Source: Alectryocaccomicrobium faecavium (GTDB lineage: Bacteria > Bacillota > Clostridia > Christensenellales > Aristaeellaceae). Taken from it: a stretch of 38,783 bases of DNA. The stretch covers positions 1 through 38,783 of the forward strand of contig DVOT01000256.1 of the NCBI GenBank assembly GCA_018713425.1, read 5' to 3'. A model generated the notes under the pieces. It had not been told where the DNA came from. It saw only the letters and a program-made list of their open reading frames with translations, and ran no database searches. The translations under genes were made by a program, and so were the position numbers. Of the stretch, positions 28,624-36,460 are shown piece by piece; position 1 is the first letter of the stretch; each line of letters starts with the position of its first letter.

Positions 28624-29871
28624 ATGTTCGATCAATTTATGTTGGACAATGGGGTTACGATCATTGGCGAGCGCATTCCGCACTTTCGTTCGGTATCCAT
28701 AGGCCTGTGGGTGGCGAGCGGTTCACAATATGAACAGCCGGCGGAAAACGGCGTGAGCCATTTCATTGAGCACATGCTGTTCAAGGGCACCCAGCGGCGC
28801 AGCGCGCGCGACATCGCCGAGGAAATGGACGCGGTCGGCGGCGCGCTGAACGCCTTCACCAGCAAGGAATGCACCTGCTTTTACGCCAAGACGGTGGATC
28901 AGGATCTGCCGCTGGCAATGGACATTCTGGCGGACATCTTTCTGCATTCGCGCCTGGACGAAGCCGATATCGAGCGCGAAAAGGGCGTGGTGCTTGAGGA
29001 AATCGCCATGGCCGAGGATACGCCCGAGGACGCCGTGCACGAGCTGATAATGCTCGCGCAATATGGCGATCAGCCGCTGGCCAGGCCGATCCTGGGCAGT
29101 GAAGAAACGGTGCGCGCGTTCACGCGCGATTCCATTCTGCGCTATTATCACCGCCTGTACCGGCCCAAGGGCACCGTGCTGGCGCTGGCGGGCAATTACG
29201 ATTGGGAGCAGGTGAAGACGCTGGCCGCCGGACATCTGGGCGGCTTCCAGGCGGTGGGCGAGGGACGCGGCGATTTTGCCACGCATTCCGTCGCGCCAAC
29301 GGCCCTGTTCCGCGAAAAGGACACGGAGCAGCTGCATTTGTGCCTGGGTTATCCCATGGCGTCCATGGGCAGCGATGAACTGTATCCCACGGCGATTTTC
29401 AATTCCGTGCTGGGCGGGGCCATGAGCTCGCACCTGTTCCAATCCATCCGCGAAGAGCGCGGCCTGGCCTATTCCGTGTATAGCTATCCGAATTCCTACA
29501 CGGATTGCGGCATGCTGACGGTTTATGCGGGCACCAATCCGGAAAGCGCGCGAGAAGTGGTGCGCCTCATTCGCGAGGAAGTGCGCACCATGGCGGAAAA
29601 CGGGCTGAGCGAGCAGGAATTCCGCCAGTCGCTGGCGCAGCTAAAGGCGAGCTATGTGCTGGGCCAGGAATCCACGTCCAACCGCATGAACGCGCTGGGC
29701 CGCCGCAAGCTGTTGCTGGGCGACGCGCAGACTGAGGACGACGTGCTCCGCAAGATCGAGGCGGTCACGCGCGAGGAAACCAACGCGATCATGAAGCGCG
29801 TGCTCTCCAGCCCCTGCTCTTATGCCTTTGTGGGCAAGGGCGCGCAAAAGTTGAGCGAAGAGATGGAATGA
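28624..29871 (+). CDS. M16 family zinc peptidase (pitrilysin/processing-protease type)
   Basis: 415 residues. The inverted zinc motif HFIEHMLFKGT is at residues 46-50, with the third ligand expected in EREKGVVLEEIAMAEDTPED near 125. The second half keeps the inactive M16 repeat with RGLAYSVYSYPNSYTDCGM. This matches the YmxG/MlpA clade usually found near pnp in Firmicutes. There is no signal peptide, so it is probably cytoplasmic. TTTAGGAGG lies 5 nt before ATG. Its substrate is not known. The gene is convergent with recX (7 nt apart) and no terminator lies between them, so its transcript may run antisense through recX. Confidence 0.93.
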   Translation: MFDQFMLDNGVTIIGERIPHFRSVSIGLWVASGSQYEQPAENGVSHFIEHMLFKGTQRRSARDIAEEMDAVGGALNAFTSKECTCFYAKTVDQDLPLAMDILADIFLHSRLDEADIEREKGVVLEEIAMAEDTPEDAVHELIMLAQYGDQPLARPILGSEETVRAFTRDSILRYYHRLYRPKGTVLALAGNYDWEQVKTLAAGHLGGFQAVGEGRGDFATHSVAPTALFREKDTEQLHLCLGYPMASMGSDELYPTAIFNSVLGGAMSSHLFQSIREERGLAYSVYSYPNSYTDCGMLTVYAGTNPESAREVVRLIREEVRTMAENGLSEQEFRQSLAQLKASYVLGQESTSNRMNALGRRKLLLGDAQTEDDVLRKIEAVTREETNAIMKRVLSSPCSYAFVGKGAQKLSEEME

Positions 29872-29878
29872 GCGCGCG

Positions 29879-30511
29879 CTATTCCTCAAACTCGCCGGCA
29901 TCCTCCGGCAGGCATTCCAGGGCGCTGGCGATGACATCCCAGGAAAAGCCCTTGCGCGCGAGGGCCTGGGAGAGCTTTCCCCGGGCCTGGCGCGGCGGCT
30001 GGCCCGCGTAGCGCGGCGCGAGCTTTTGCGCCAGCGCGCGGGCGGCGGAGAGCTGGCTATCCTCGCCGATGGCGGTGAGGGCTTCTTCGGCCACTTCTTC
30101 GGCGATGCCCTTGGCGCGCATCTTTTGCTTGAGTGCGAAGAGGCCCGTGCCGGCACGCTGGCCCGCTTCCACCATGCGGCGGGCAAAGAGCGCGTCGTCA
30201 ATCAGGCGGTTTTCGCGCAGGCGCTCGGTAACGCTTTCGCGCACGGCGGGCACAAAGCCCTTTTGCCGGAGGCTATTTTCAATTTGCCAGGCGGTTTTGG
30301 CGGAGCGGTCGAGCATGCACAACGCCGCTTCATAGGCGTCCGCCAGTTGGCCAGGCGCGACGCGGGCGGCGTATTCTTCCGCGTCGAGATCCTCGCCTTC
30401 GCGCACGGGATGCGCTTTGAGGTCTTTGGCGCGCACGGTGATCAGCTCGACGCCATTCGCGCAAAGGGTGGCCAGTCCGCCGCGCACGCGGATTTCTCCA
30501 ATGCAATCCAT
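29879..30511 (-). CDS. recX: Regulatory protein RecX
   Basis: 210 residues. RecX modulates RecA filaments. Three tandem helical repeats are visible: AYEAALCMLDRSAKTAWQIE with LRQKGF, then ENRLIDDALFARRMVEAG with LKQKMRAKGI, then ARALAQKLAPRYAGQPPRQA with LARKGFSWDVI. The start MDCIGEIRV at 30511 is chosen because GAAAGGAG lies 7 nt upstream; that ribosome site lies inside the frame of a longer alternative starting at 30544. About 45 N-terminal residues before the first repeat are divergent, as is usual. It has its own promoter. Confidence 0.9.
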   Translation of the reverse strand: MDCIGEIRVRGGLATLCANGVELITVRAKDLKAHPVREGEDLDAEEYAARVAPGQLADAYEAALCMLDRSAKTAWQIENSLRQKGFVPAVRESVTERLRENRLIDDALFARRMVEAGQRAGTGLFALKQKMRAKGIAEEVAEEALTAIGEDSQLSAARALAQKLAPRYAGQPPRQARGKLSQALARKGFSWDVIASALECLPEDAGEFEE

Positions 30512-30544
30512 GCAGATGCTCCTTTCCATTGCGGTTGCTAGCAA

Positions 30545-30573
30545 ATTATAGCAGATTTTGCGGCCAAAAGCAA
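30545..30573 (-). promoter_or_regulatory. Promoter of recX
   Basis: On the minus strand TTGCTT (30573-30568), a 17-bp spacer and TATAAT (30550-30545), about 34 bp before the chosen recX start. Confidence 0.8.
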
Positions 30574-30642
30574 TGAATTTCCACTATGGACGCGGCAAAA
30601 GCCCTTCGCCCCTTGCCGCCAGGCCAATTTTGCGCAAAAGAA

Positions 30643-30894
30643 AACCGCGCGATGTTTCGCGCGGTTCAGAGCATTGACAAAGTATCGGAAGAACGAGGCT
30701 TAAATCAGAAATGACGGCGTGCACGTCATTTCTGGCATTTTTTGCAGAGCAAATGCTTGCATTTGCGGTAAAAATGCATTCCCGTCCCGGCCACTGGCCG
30801 CAAATCTTTGATTTGCAAGCGGCCGGGTAATCCTCGTTGACAAACCAAAGGTTTGTCAACGATCAGAACCGCGCGATGTTTCGCGCGGTTTTTT
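30643..30894. repeat. Block of stacked palindromes bounded by identical 24-bp hairpins
   Basis: The same 24-bp hairpin (AACCGCGCGA, loop TGTT, TCGCGCGGTT) occurs at 30643-30666 and 30867-30890. The left copy carries its U-rich tract on the minus strand and the right copy on the plus strand (TTTTTTCTTT). Inside are an 11-bp perfect stem (30706-30716/30724-30734), GCAAATGC/GCATTTGC (30749-30766), a GGCCGC/GCGGCC-type stem near 30797-30824 and a 12-bp perfect stem (30835-30846/30850-30861). No protein-coding frame is convincing. It may be a composite intergenic repeat or a structured RNA, and its outer arms should act as outward-facing terminators. Confidence 0.75.
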
Positions 30895-30917
30895 CTTTCG
30901 CTCAGGGAGCGAAGATA

Positions 30918-30994
30918 TGGCGCGCCCGGCGGGATTCGAACCCACGGCCTGCCGCTTAGGAGGCGGCCGCTCTATCCTGCTGAGCTACGGGCGC
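30918..30994 (-). tRNA. tRNA-Arg (anticodon CCT), CCA encoded
   Basis: 77 nt on the minus strand. Acceptor GCGCCCG/CGGGCGC, D-arm GCTC/GAGC, anticodon stem GCCGC/GCGGC with loop CTCCTAA (anticodon CCT, reading AGG), T-arm GTGGG-TTCGAAT-CCCGC, discriminator G and encoded CCA. All stems pair, the only exception being one G-T in the T-stem. Confidence 0.96.
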
Positions 30995-31049
30995 ACATTG
31001 GGTTGCCTACGCAAGCCGTTATTCACTCGCCTGCGCAACGCTATTCTTT

Positions 31050-31078
31050 ATTATCGCACAGCTTTTCTTCAGCGTCAA
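31050..31078 (-). promoter_or_regulatory. Promoter of tRNA-Arg
   Basis: On the minus strand TTGACG (31078-31073), a 17-bp spacer and GATAAT (31055-31050), about 55 bp before the tRNA. Confidence 0.85.
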
Positions 31079-31151
31079 CGCCGCAAATGTAAATCTTGAA
31101 AGCAAATCGCGCCTTTGGGCGAGCACTTGCCGTTTTTAGACAAATGGAGAA

Positions 31152-31197
31152 GGGGCTCCCTCTCGTGATTCTCCCGGAATCATTTTGAGGCAGCCCC
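31152..31197. terminator. Terminator-like hairpin after the EF-G-2 gene
   Basis: GGGGCT (31152-31157) pairs with AGCCCC (31192-31197), continued by CCTC/GAGG and TGATTC/GAATCA with small internal loops. On the plus strand it is followed by GTTTTT; on the minus strand, where the gene ends 25 nt earlier, only by TTCTCC. It may work in both directions. Confidence 0.65.
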
Positions 31198-31221
31198 GTT
31201 TTTCGACCGATGGGATAAGGC

Positions 31222-33300
31222 TTATTCCTCGTCGTCGTCGTCGCGCTTCGCGCTTTCGATGATCTTCTTCGCATCGGCAGCGGGCACTTCTTCATAGCGC
31301 TCGAACTGCATGGTGAAGGAGCCGCGCGCCTGCGTCATGGAGCGCAGGTCGGTCGCGTACTTGAACATTTCGGATTGCGGCACTTCGGCGATGACCTTCT
31401 GCATGCCGTTTTCCTGCTCCATACCGATGATGCGGCCGCGGCGCTTGTTCATATCGCCGATGATATCGCCCATGTACTCGTCCGGCACGAGCACTTCCAC
31501 GTGGTAGATCGGCTCGAGCAGCACGGGGCTGGCGTCGATCAGCTTTTTGAAGGCCAGGCGGGTAGCCGTCTTGAACGCCATTTCAGAGGAGTCGACCGCA
31601 TGGTAGGAACCGAAGTGCAGTTTCGCGGTGATGCCCACCATCGGATACCCGGCGAGCACGCCCTTCTGCACGTTTTCGCGCAGGCCCTTTTCCACCGCGG
31701 GGATGAAGTTGCGCGGCACCACGCCGCCCACGATGGCGTCCACAAAGCGCACTTCGTCGCTGCCGTCCGCATTCGGGGAGAACTCGATCACCACGTGGCC
31801 GAACTGGCCGTGACCGCCGGTCTGCTTCTTGTGGCGGCCTTCGCAGTCGAGCGTCTTGCGGATGGTCTCGCGGTAGGGGATCTTGGGATCCTGCAGCACG
31901 CACTCCGCGCCGAACTTGCTGGACAGCTTCTTGGTGATCACTTCCAGGTGCATCTCGCCCAGGCCGGAGAGCAGGCTCTCGGTCGTTTCCACGTTCTTTT
32001 CCACGCGGATGGTGGGATCTTCTTCCATCAGGCGGCTGAGGCCGGAGAACACCTTATCTTCCTCGCCGGACTTCTTGGCGTACACCGCCATGGAAATGCA
32101 CGGCTCGGGGAAGTGGAGCATCTCGTACTGGATCGGGTTGGCCGCGTCGGCCAGGGTATGACCCGTGTTCACGGACACCAGCTTGGCCAGCGCGCCGATA
32201 TCACCCGCGATCAGCTTGGGCGTGGTGGTCTGCTTTTTGCCGCGCAGGATATAAATCGTGCCGGCCTTTTCGGTCTTTTCCGCGTTGACGTTGTACAGCT
32301 GCGTATCGCCCGTCAGCTCGCCGCTCATCACCTTGAGGATCGACAGCTTGCCCACGAACGGGTCGGCCAGGGTCTTGAACACCTGCGCGGAGAACGGCTG
32401 ATCCACGGCGCACACGCGCTCTTCGGCTTCGCCGGTCTTGGGATTGGTGCCTTCGGCCACGCGGCCCTCGGGCGAGGGCATCAGGTCGATGAGGTTGTCC
32501 AGCAGCTTGGCCAGGCCCACGCGGGTGATGGAAGAGCAGCACACCACCGGCACCACCGTGCCGTCCACAATGCCGCGGCGCAGGCCGCGCATGATCTGCT
32601 CGTCGTCCAGCTCGCCATTTTCAAAATAGGCTTCCATCAGTTCGTCGTCCGCGCCAGCGGCGGCTTCCATGATGGCTTCGCGCGCGCTTTCCACGGCGCT
32701 CGCGGCGCTTGCGGGGATCGGGATCTCCTTGAGCGTTTTTCCTTCGCCGGTGAAGGCCTTATTTTCCAGAATGCAGACCACGCCGGTGAACTGGCCGTTT
32801 TCCATGATCGGCACTTCGATGGGGGCCACGTGGGAACCGTATTTTTCCGTGATGGAGGCCAGCGCCTTATCGAAATTGGCGTTTTCGCGATCCATCTGGT
32901 TGATTACGATCATGCGCGAAGTCTTGGTCTTATCGCACATTTCCCAGGCCTTTTCCGCGCCCACGTTCAGGCCGCTCACAGCGCCCACGGTGATAATCGC
33001 GCCTTCCGCCACGGTCAGCGGGCCGACCATCTCGCCGGCGAAATCGAAGTAGCCAGGCACGTCGATCAGGTTGACCTTGGTGTCCTTCCACTCCAGCGGC
33101 GCGAGCGCGGCCGAAATCGAAATCGTACGCCGGGTCTCTTCGGGATCAAAGTCCGTGGTGGTGGTTCCATCCTCCACGCGGCCCTGGCGGTCGATCGTCC
33201 CGGTGGCGAACAGCAGCGCCTCGACGAGCGTCGTCTTGCCCTCGCCGCCGTGGCCCACGACAGCGATGTTGCGAATGTTCTTGGTGCAATAGTCCTTCAT
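31222..33300 (-). CDS. EF-G-2 type translational GTPase
   Basis: 692 residues with all five EF-G domains. The GTPase motifs differ from canonical EF-G. The P-loop is GHGGEGKTTL. G3 is DVPGYFDF, where the catalytic His of the PGH motif is Tyr. G4 is NQMD instead of NKMD. TTTTDFDPEETRRT matches switch I of the EF-G-2 group. Thermus EF-G-2 has a similar PGY motif by recollection, so this is a family trait rather than a mutation. The C-terminal half (GGHGQFGHVVIEF, PVLLEPIYHVEVLVP, RRGRIIGME) is EF-G-like. The tail is acidic. The start at 33300 has GGGGAGG upstream. The role of EF-G-2 proteins is uncertain. Main fusA is not in the window. Confidence 0.92.
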   Translation of the reverse strand: MKDYCTKNIRNIAVVGHGGEGKTTLVEALLFATGTIDRQGRVEDGTTTTDFDPEETRRTISISAALAPLEWKDTKVNLIDVPGYFDFAGEMVGPLTVAEGAIITVGAVSGLNVGAEKAWEMCDKTKTSRMIVINQMDRENANFDKALASITEKYGSHVAPIEVPIMENGQFTGVVCILENKAFTGEGKTLKEIPIPASAASAVESAREAIMEAAAGADDELMEAYFENGELDDEQIMRGLRRGIVDGTVVPVVCCSSITRVGLAKLLDNLIDLMPSPEGRVAEGTNPKTGEAEERVCAVDQPFSAQVFKTLADPFVGKLSILKVMSGELTGDTQLYNVNAEKTEKAGTIYILRGKKQTTTPKLIAGDIGALAKLVSVNTGHTLADAANPIQYEMLHFPEPCISMAVYAKKSGEEDKVFSGLSRLMEEDPTIRVEKNVETTESLLSGLGEMHLEVITKKLSSKFGAECVLQDPKIPYRETIRKTLDCEGRHKKQTGGHGQFGHVVIEFSPNADGSDEVRFVDAIVGGVVPRNFIPAVEKGLRENVQKGVLAGYPMVGITAKLHFGSYHAVDSSEMAFKTATRLAFKKLIDASPVLLEPIYHVEVLVPDEYMGDIIGDMNKRRGRIIGMEQENGMQKVIAEVPQSEMFKYATDLRSMTQARGSFTMQFERYEEVPAADAKKIIESAKRDDDDEE

Positions 33301-33384
33301 TGATGATCCTCCCCGCAATTCGTGAATATTGTCATAGCGGCGCGAAAACCGCTCTCGCGGCTATAGGCGCACGCATGATAGGCT

Positions 33385-33413
33385 AGTATATATTTTAACA
33401 GAAAAACTTGAAA
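33385..33413 (-). promoter_or_regulatory. Probable promoter of the EF-G-2 gene
   Basis: On the minus strand TTTCAA (33413-33408), a 17-bp spacer and TATACT (33390-33385), about 80 bp before the start. The leader contains GCGAGAGCGGTTTTCGCGC-type self-complementarity. Confidence 0.55.
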
Positions 33414-33469
33414 ATTGGAAGCCCCCAAATAAGAGGATTTTGTTGCTTCGCCGTTGAAATATTCCCTAC

Positions 33470-34744
33470 ATGAAGAAGAAAATTTGCGGCGCCGCCCGCT
33501 TGTGCGGCCTTGTTGTATGCGCGTTAGCGCTGCTTTTTGCCTCTCAAGTTGCGTTTTGCGAAACGCATTCTCGCGAAGAGGTGAGAAAAATGTATGTGCA
33601 ATTGTGCGAAACTCCCATGCGCACGCCTTACGAAACGTTGCCCGACTTGCAACAATTTTTGCCGGGCGCGCTCACCGAAGAGGCGCTGGAACAGGCGTTG
33701 AACAATGTTAAATTTATTCGATACCTCGCATATTTGCCCTACGACCTGGCGCTGAGCGAGGAAGCGACCGCCCGTTCCCAGGCCGCCGCGCTGCTGCTCG
33801 CCGCGGCAAACGAGCTTTCGCACACGCCCAGCCGGCCGGAAGGCATGCCGCTCGCGCTGTACGAAACCGGCTATGCCGCCGCCTCTTCCAGCAACATCGC
33901 CTCTTTCAACTGGTTTACGGACGATGTGCTGCTCACGGGCCTGGAGCACTTTATGCTCGATGAAGCGGACTACAACCTGCCCACGCTGGGCCACCGCCGC
34001 TGGATTTTGTCCCCGCGGCTGCAATACACCGGCTTTGGGCTGGCCAATTCCGCCTCGGGCATCAGCTACGTGGTGATGCACGTGATGGATTTCTCCGGCG
34101 AAGATGCGGACTATGGCCATGTGGCCTGGCCTTCGGCGGGCGCGTTCCCCGCGGAATATATGAGCGCGGGCATGCCTTGGTCCGTTTCCCTGCAACCAGA
34201 AGCCTACAATTTGGAAGCCAGTTCTCCCACCGTCACCCTAAGGGAGCAAAACAGCGGCGCGGTGTTCCGCTTTGCCCTGCCATCCAGTGAAATCGAGGCG
34301 CAATACTTCGCCATCAGCCGCGAGGCTTACGGCGAAGGGGCCTGCATCATCTTTCGGCCCGATCTCGCCGCCGCTGGTTTGGCGGGCTATGAGCAAAACC
34401 AGGTGTGGCAAGTGACCATCGAGGGGCTTGTCGCGGCGGATGGCGCCACCGCTTCGCTGGAATACACGGTGGAAGTCATCTCCCTGGAACCCATCGAACC
34501 CGCCGCCGTGGAAATCGAGCCGCAAACGCTCGCCCTGCGGGTGGGCGAAACGGCGGCGGTGGAAGCCATCGCCATCCCTTCCTGGGCGGACGACACGAGT
34601 GTGCGCTATGAAAGCAGTGATCCCGCCATCGCTACGGTGGACGCAAATGGGCGCGTCACCGCACTCGCGGCGGGCGAATGCGAGATTTCCGCCATAGCGG
34701 TCAACGGCATAACCGACATATGCACGGTTTCAGTGAATGAATAG
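33470..34744 (+). CDS. Secreted CAP-domain protein with C-terminal BIG2 domain
   Basis: 424 residues. Residues 1-30 (KKKICGAARLCGLVVCALALLFASQ) form a signal peptide. A CAP/SCP-PR1-like domain spans about 65-215, with LGHRRWILSPRLQYTGFGLA and YVVMHVMDF. The C-terminal 85 residues are a bacterial Ig-like group 2 domain (AVEIEPQTLALRVGETAAV, SDPAIATVDANGRVTALAAG, CEISAIAVNG). BIG2 domains usually mediate adhesion or wall display; bacterial CAP proteins are exported and of mostly unknown function. No good Shine-Dalgarno precedes the ATG (AGAGGA is 34 nt away). The 3' end overlaps the convergent membrane-protein gene by 15 bp. Confidence 0.88.
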   Translation: MKKKICGAARLCGLVVCALALLFASQVAFCETHSREEVRKMYVQLCETPMRTPYETLPDLQQFLPGALTEEALEQALNNVKFIRYLAYLPYDLALSEEATARSQAAALLLAAANELSHTPSRPEGMPLALYETGYAAASSSNIASFNWFTDDVLLTGLEHFMLDEADYNLPTLGHRRWILSPRLQYTGFGLANSASGISYVVMHVMDFSGEDADYGHVAWPSAGAFPAEYMSAGMPWSVSLQPEAYNLEASSPTVTLREQNSGAVFRFALPSSEIEAQYFAISREAYGEGACIIFRPDLAAAGLAGYEQNQVWQVTIEGLVAADGATASLEYTVEVISLEPIEPAAVEIEPQTLALRVGETAAVEAIAIPSWADDTSVRYESSDPAIATVDANGRVTALAAGECEISAIAVNGITDICTVSVNE

Positions 34745-35374
34745 CGGCAAAAACAGCACCACGACGCTGGCGACCATGGCCACGCCGCCGCCCAAGCGCT
34801 GCATGGCCATGCCCGCGTCGGAAAGTTCCGCGTTGCGGTACGCCCAGCGCGAAAGCAAAAAGTGCGTCTCTTCCGGCCAGAGGATTGCCGTCAGGCCCAT
34901 CCAGTACAGGAGCGCGTAAATCCACACCATGCCCCATTCGCCGCGCGGCTCGGTTGCGCCCGCGTACATGCCATACAGCGCGTCCGCCAGCGCATAGGGA
35001 TTCGTGGGCGGCTCCTCGCCACCGACCGAAACTGTGATCCCCTGGTTCCAGGCGAGCGGCAGCCCCTCGCTATCCACGAGGCCGCCATTCGCGGGATACC
35101 CCTCCACCACGTCCTCGCCCATTTCCACGCGAACCAGCCCATCGGTTTGCGTCAACTGGGCCTTGAGGGCTGCGCCATCCACTTCGCCGGTGAAGCGCGC
35201 GCCGTTCTCTGTGCGTTCGATTGCGATTCTATCGCCGCCGGCGGCAAACGTCCCCTCGCTTGTTTGCGCATAGAACGCGCCATCTAGCCACACGCCTTGG
35301 CGCGCGTTGCAATAGACGCCCGCCGCGGCGAGCGCCACAAACACGACAACGCCAATCAGCAACCATTTGCGCAT
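34730..35374 (-). CDS. Membrane protein of unknown function
   Basis: 214 residues, family not recognised. An N-terminal membrane anchor (WLLIGVVVFVALAAAGVYC, residues 4-22) is followed by about 120 extracytoplasmic residues rich in Gly and Glu (FYAQTSEGTFAAGGDRIAIE, VRVEMGEDVVEGYPANGGL). Two further hydrophobic segments lie near the C-terminus (MVWIYALLYWMGLTAILWP and VAMVASVVVLFLPLFI). The start at 35374 follows AAGGAGG by 6 nt. A TATAAT lies about 35 bp upstream (35415-35410) without a good -35. It overlaps the CAP-BIG2 gene tail to tail. Confidence 0.75.
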   Translation of the reverse strand: MRKWLLIGVVVFVALAAAGVYCNARQGVWLDGAFYAQTSEGTFAAGGDRIAIERTENGARFTGEVDGAALKAQLTQTDGLVRVEMGEDVVEGYPANGGLVDSEGLPLAWNQGITVSVGGEEPPTNPYALADALYGMYAGATEPRGEWGMVWIYALLYWMGLTAILWPEETHFLLSRWAYRNAELSDAGMAMQRLGGGVAMVASVVVLFLPLFIH

Positions 35375-35416
35375 GTCCATCCTCCTTAAGCCCCATGGCA
35401 ACAAGTCTTATTATAC

Positions 35417-35453
35417 GCACAAGCGGGCGCAAAGAATTTGCGCTCGCTTGTGC
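35417..35453 (-). terminator. Hairpin after yebC
   Basis: GCACAAGCG (35417-35425) pairs with CGCTTGTGC (35445-35453), extended inside by GCGCAAA/TTTGCGC. It lies 15 nt after the yebC stop codon, but only GTATAATAAG follows, with no T-run. It may act as a 3' stabiliser or weak terminator. Confidence 0.6.
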
Positions 35454-35467
35454 AAACATCGTTTCTA

Positions 35468-36217
35468 TTATTCGTCCTCGTCGTCTTCCTCGGGCAGATC
35501 GGCGTTGTGATACACATTCTGGGTATCGTCGTAATCCTCCAGCCAATCGAGCAGCTTGCGCACCTTCTCGACGGTTTCCGGATCGCTCACTTCCACCGTA
35601 TTGTTGGGCACCATGGCGCGCTCGGCCTCCAGGAACGTGCAGCCCGCCTTTTCGAGGTTCTCGCGCACCTGCGAAAAGTCGTTGGGATCCGTGTACAGGA
35701 TGGCCATGCCATCGCCCACTTCCACGTCCGCCGCGCCCGCGTCCAGCGCCAGCATCATCAGTTCGTCCTCATCCAGGCCCTTGGAATTGTCCAGCTCGAT
35801 CACGCCCTTGCGCTCGAACATCCAGGCCACGCAGCCCGTGGCGCCCATGGAGCCGCCGTTCTTATCAAAGATATGGCGCACCTCGCTGGCCGTGCGGTTG
35901 AGGTTATCCGTCACGACTTCCACGATCACGGCCACGCCGCCCGGGGCATACCCTTCATACGTAATCTCTTTATAGTTTGCGCCTTCGCCTTCGCCCGCCG
36001 CCTTTTTGATGGAACGATTGATGTTATCATTGGGCATGTTCGCGGCCTTGGCTTTGGCGACCACGTCGCGCAATTTGCCGTTGGTCGACGGGTCGGGCCC
36101 GCCCTCGCGCACGGCGATGGCGATTTCGCGGCCAATCTTGGTGAAGATCTTGCCGCGCTGCGCGTCGGTCTTTTCTTTCTTATGCTTGATGGTTGACCAT
36201 TTGTTATGTCCGGACAT
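35468..36217 (-). CDS. yebC: YebC/TACO1 family protein
   Basis: 249 residues, typical length. The N-terminus SGHNKWSTIKHKKEKTDAQRG is the family signature. GPDPSTNGKLRDVVAKAKAA, YEGYAPGGVAVIVEVVTDN and the F(D)KNGGSMGATGCVAWMFERK segment follow. The family was long annotated as transcriptional regulators; recent work on YebC in bacteria points to relief of ribosome stalling at polyproline. ATG at 36217 has GGGGGCGG upstream. The C-terminus is acidic (PEEDDEDE). It has its own promoter. Confidence 0.95.
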   Translation of the reverse strand: MSGHNKWSTIKHKKEKTDAQRGKIFTKIGREIAIAVREGGPDPSTNGKLRDVVAKAKAANMPNDNINRSIKKAAGEGEGANYKEITYEGYAPGGVAVIVEVVTDNLNRTASEVRHIFDKNGGSMGATGCVAWMFERKGVIELDNSKGLDEDELMMLALDAGAADVEVGDGMAILYTDPNDFSQVRENLEKAGCTFLEAERAMVPNNTVEVSDPETVEKVRKLLDWLEDYDDTQNVYHNADLPEEDDEDE

Positions 36218-36248
36218 AAATCCGCCCCCTGATTCGTTTCGTCTCTTT

Positions 36249-36278
36249 ATATTACCACAAAAACGCCCTTTTCGTCAA
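36249..36278 (-). promoter_or_regulatory. Promoter of yebC
   Basis: On the minus strand TTGACG (36278-36273), an 18-bp spacer and TAATAT (36254-36249), about 30 bp before the start. Between it and the next promoter (36279-36382) lies only a CTTCCCA/TGGGAAG hairpin at 36342-36367. Confidence 0.75.
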
Positions 36279-36382
36279 TCGGCGCGCGTGCGCGGATGCG
36301 TAAAATACTGCGAAAGACGGATTTGGAAATGCGCAAACCCACTTCCCACCGCGTGCGGTTTGGGAAGGGAGCATTTTGCGTA

Positions 36383-36411
36383 TTGCAACGCGGGGGAAGA
36401 TGGGCTATAAT
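36383..36411 (+). promoter_or_regulatory. Promoter of the DUF3298-like gene
   Basis: TTGCAA (36383-36388), a 17-bp spacer and TATAAT (36406-36411), 50 bp before the ATG at 36461. Confidence 0.85.
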
Positions 36412-36460
36412 AAACGCAATGAGCGGGTTTGGCGGCTGCTGGCACGAGGGAGGTGCGGCG

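Noticed and set aside
30674..30702. Promoter for a small RNA inside the hairpin block (TTGACA at 30674)
   Set aside because: No -10 hexamer is found at 16-19 bp; the nearest A/T-rich hexamer is too far.
30584..30859. 91-codon minus-strand frame between recX and tRNA-Arg
   Set aside because: It runs through the stacked palindromes, has no ribosome site and no recognisable motif.
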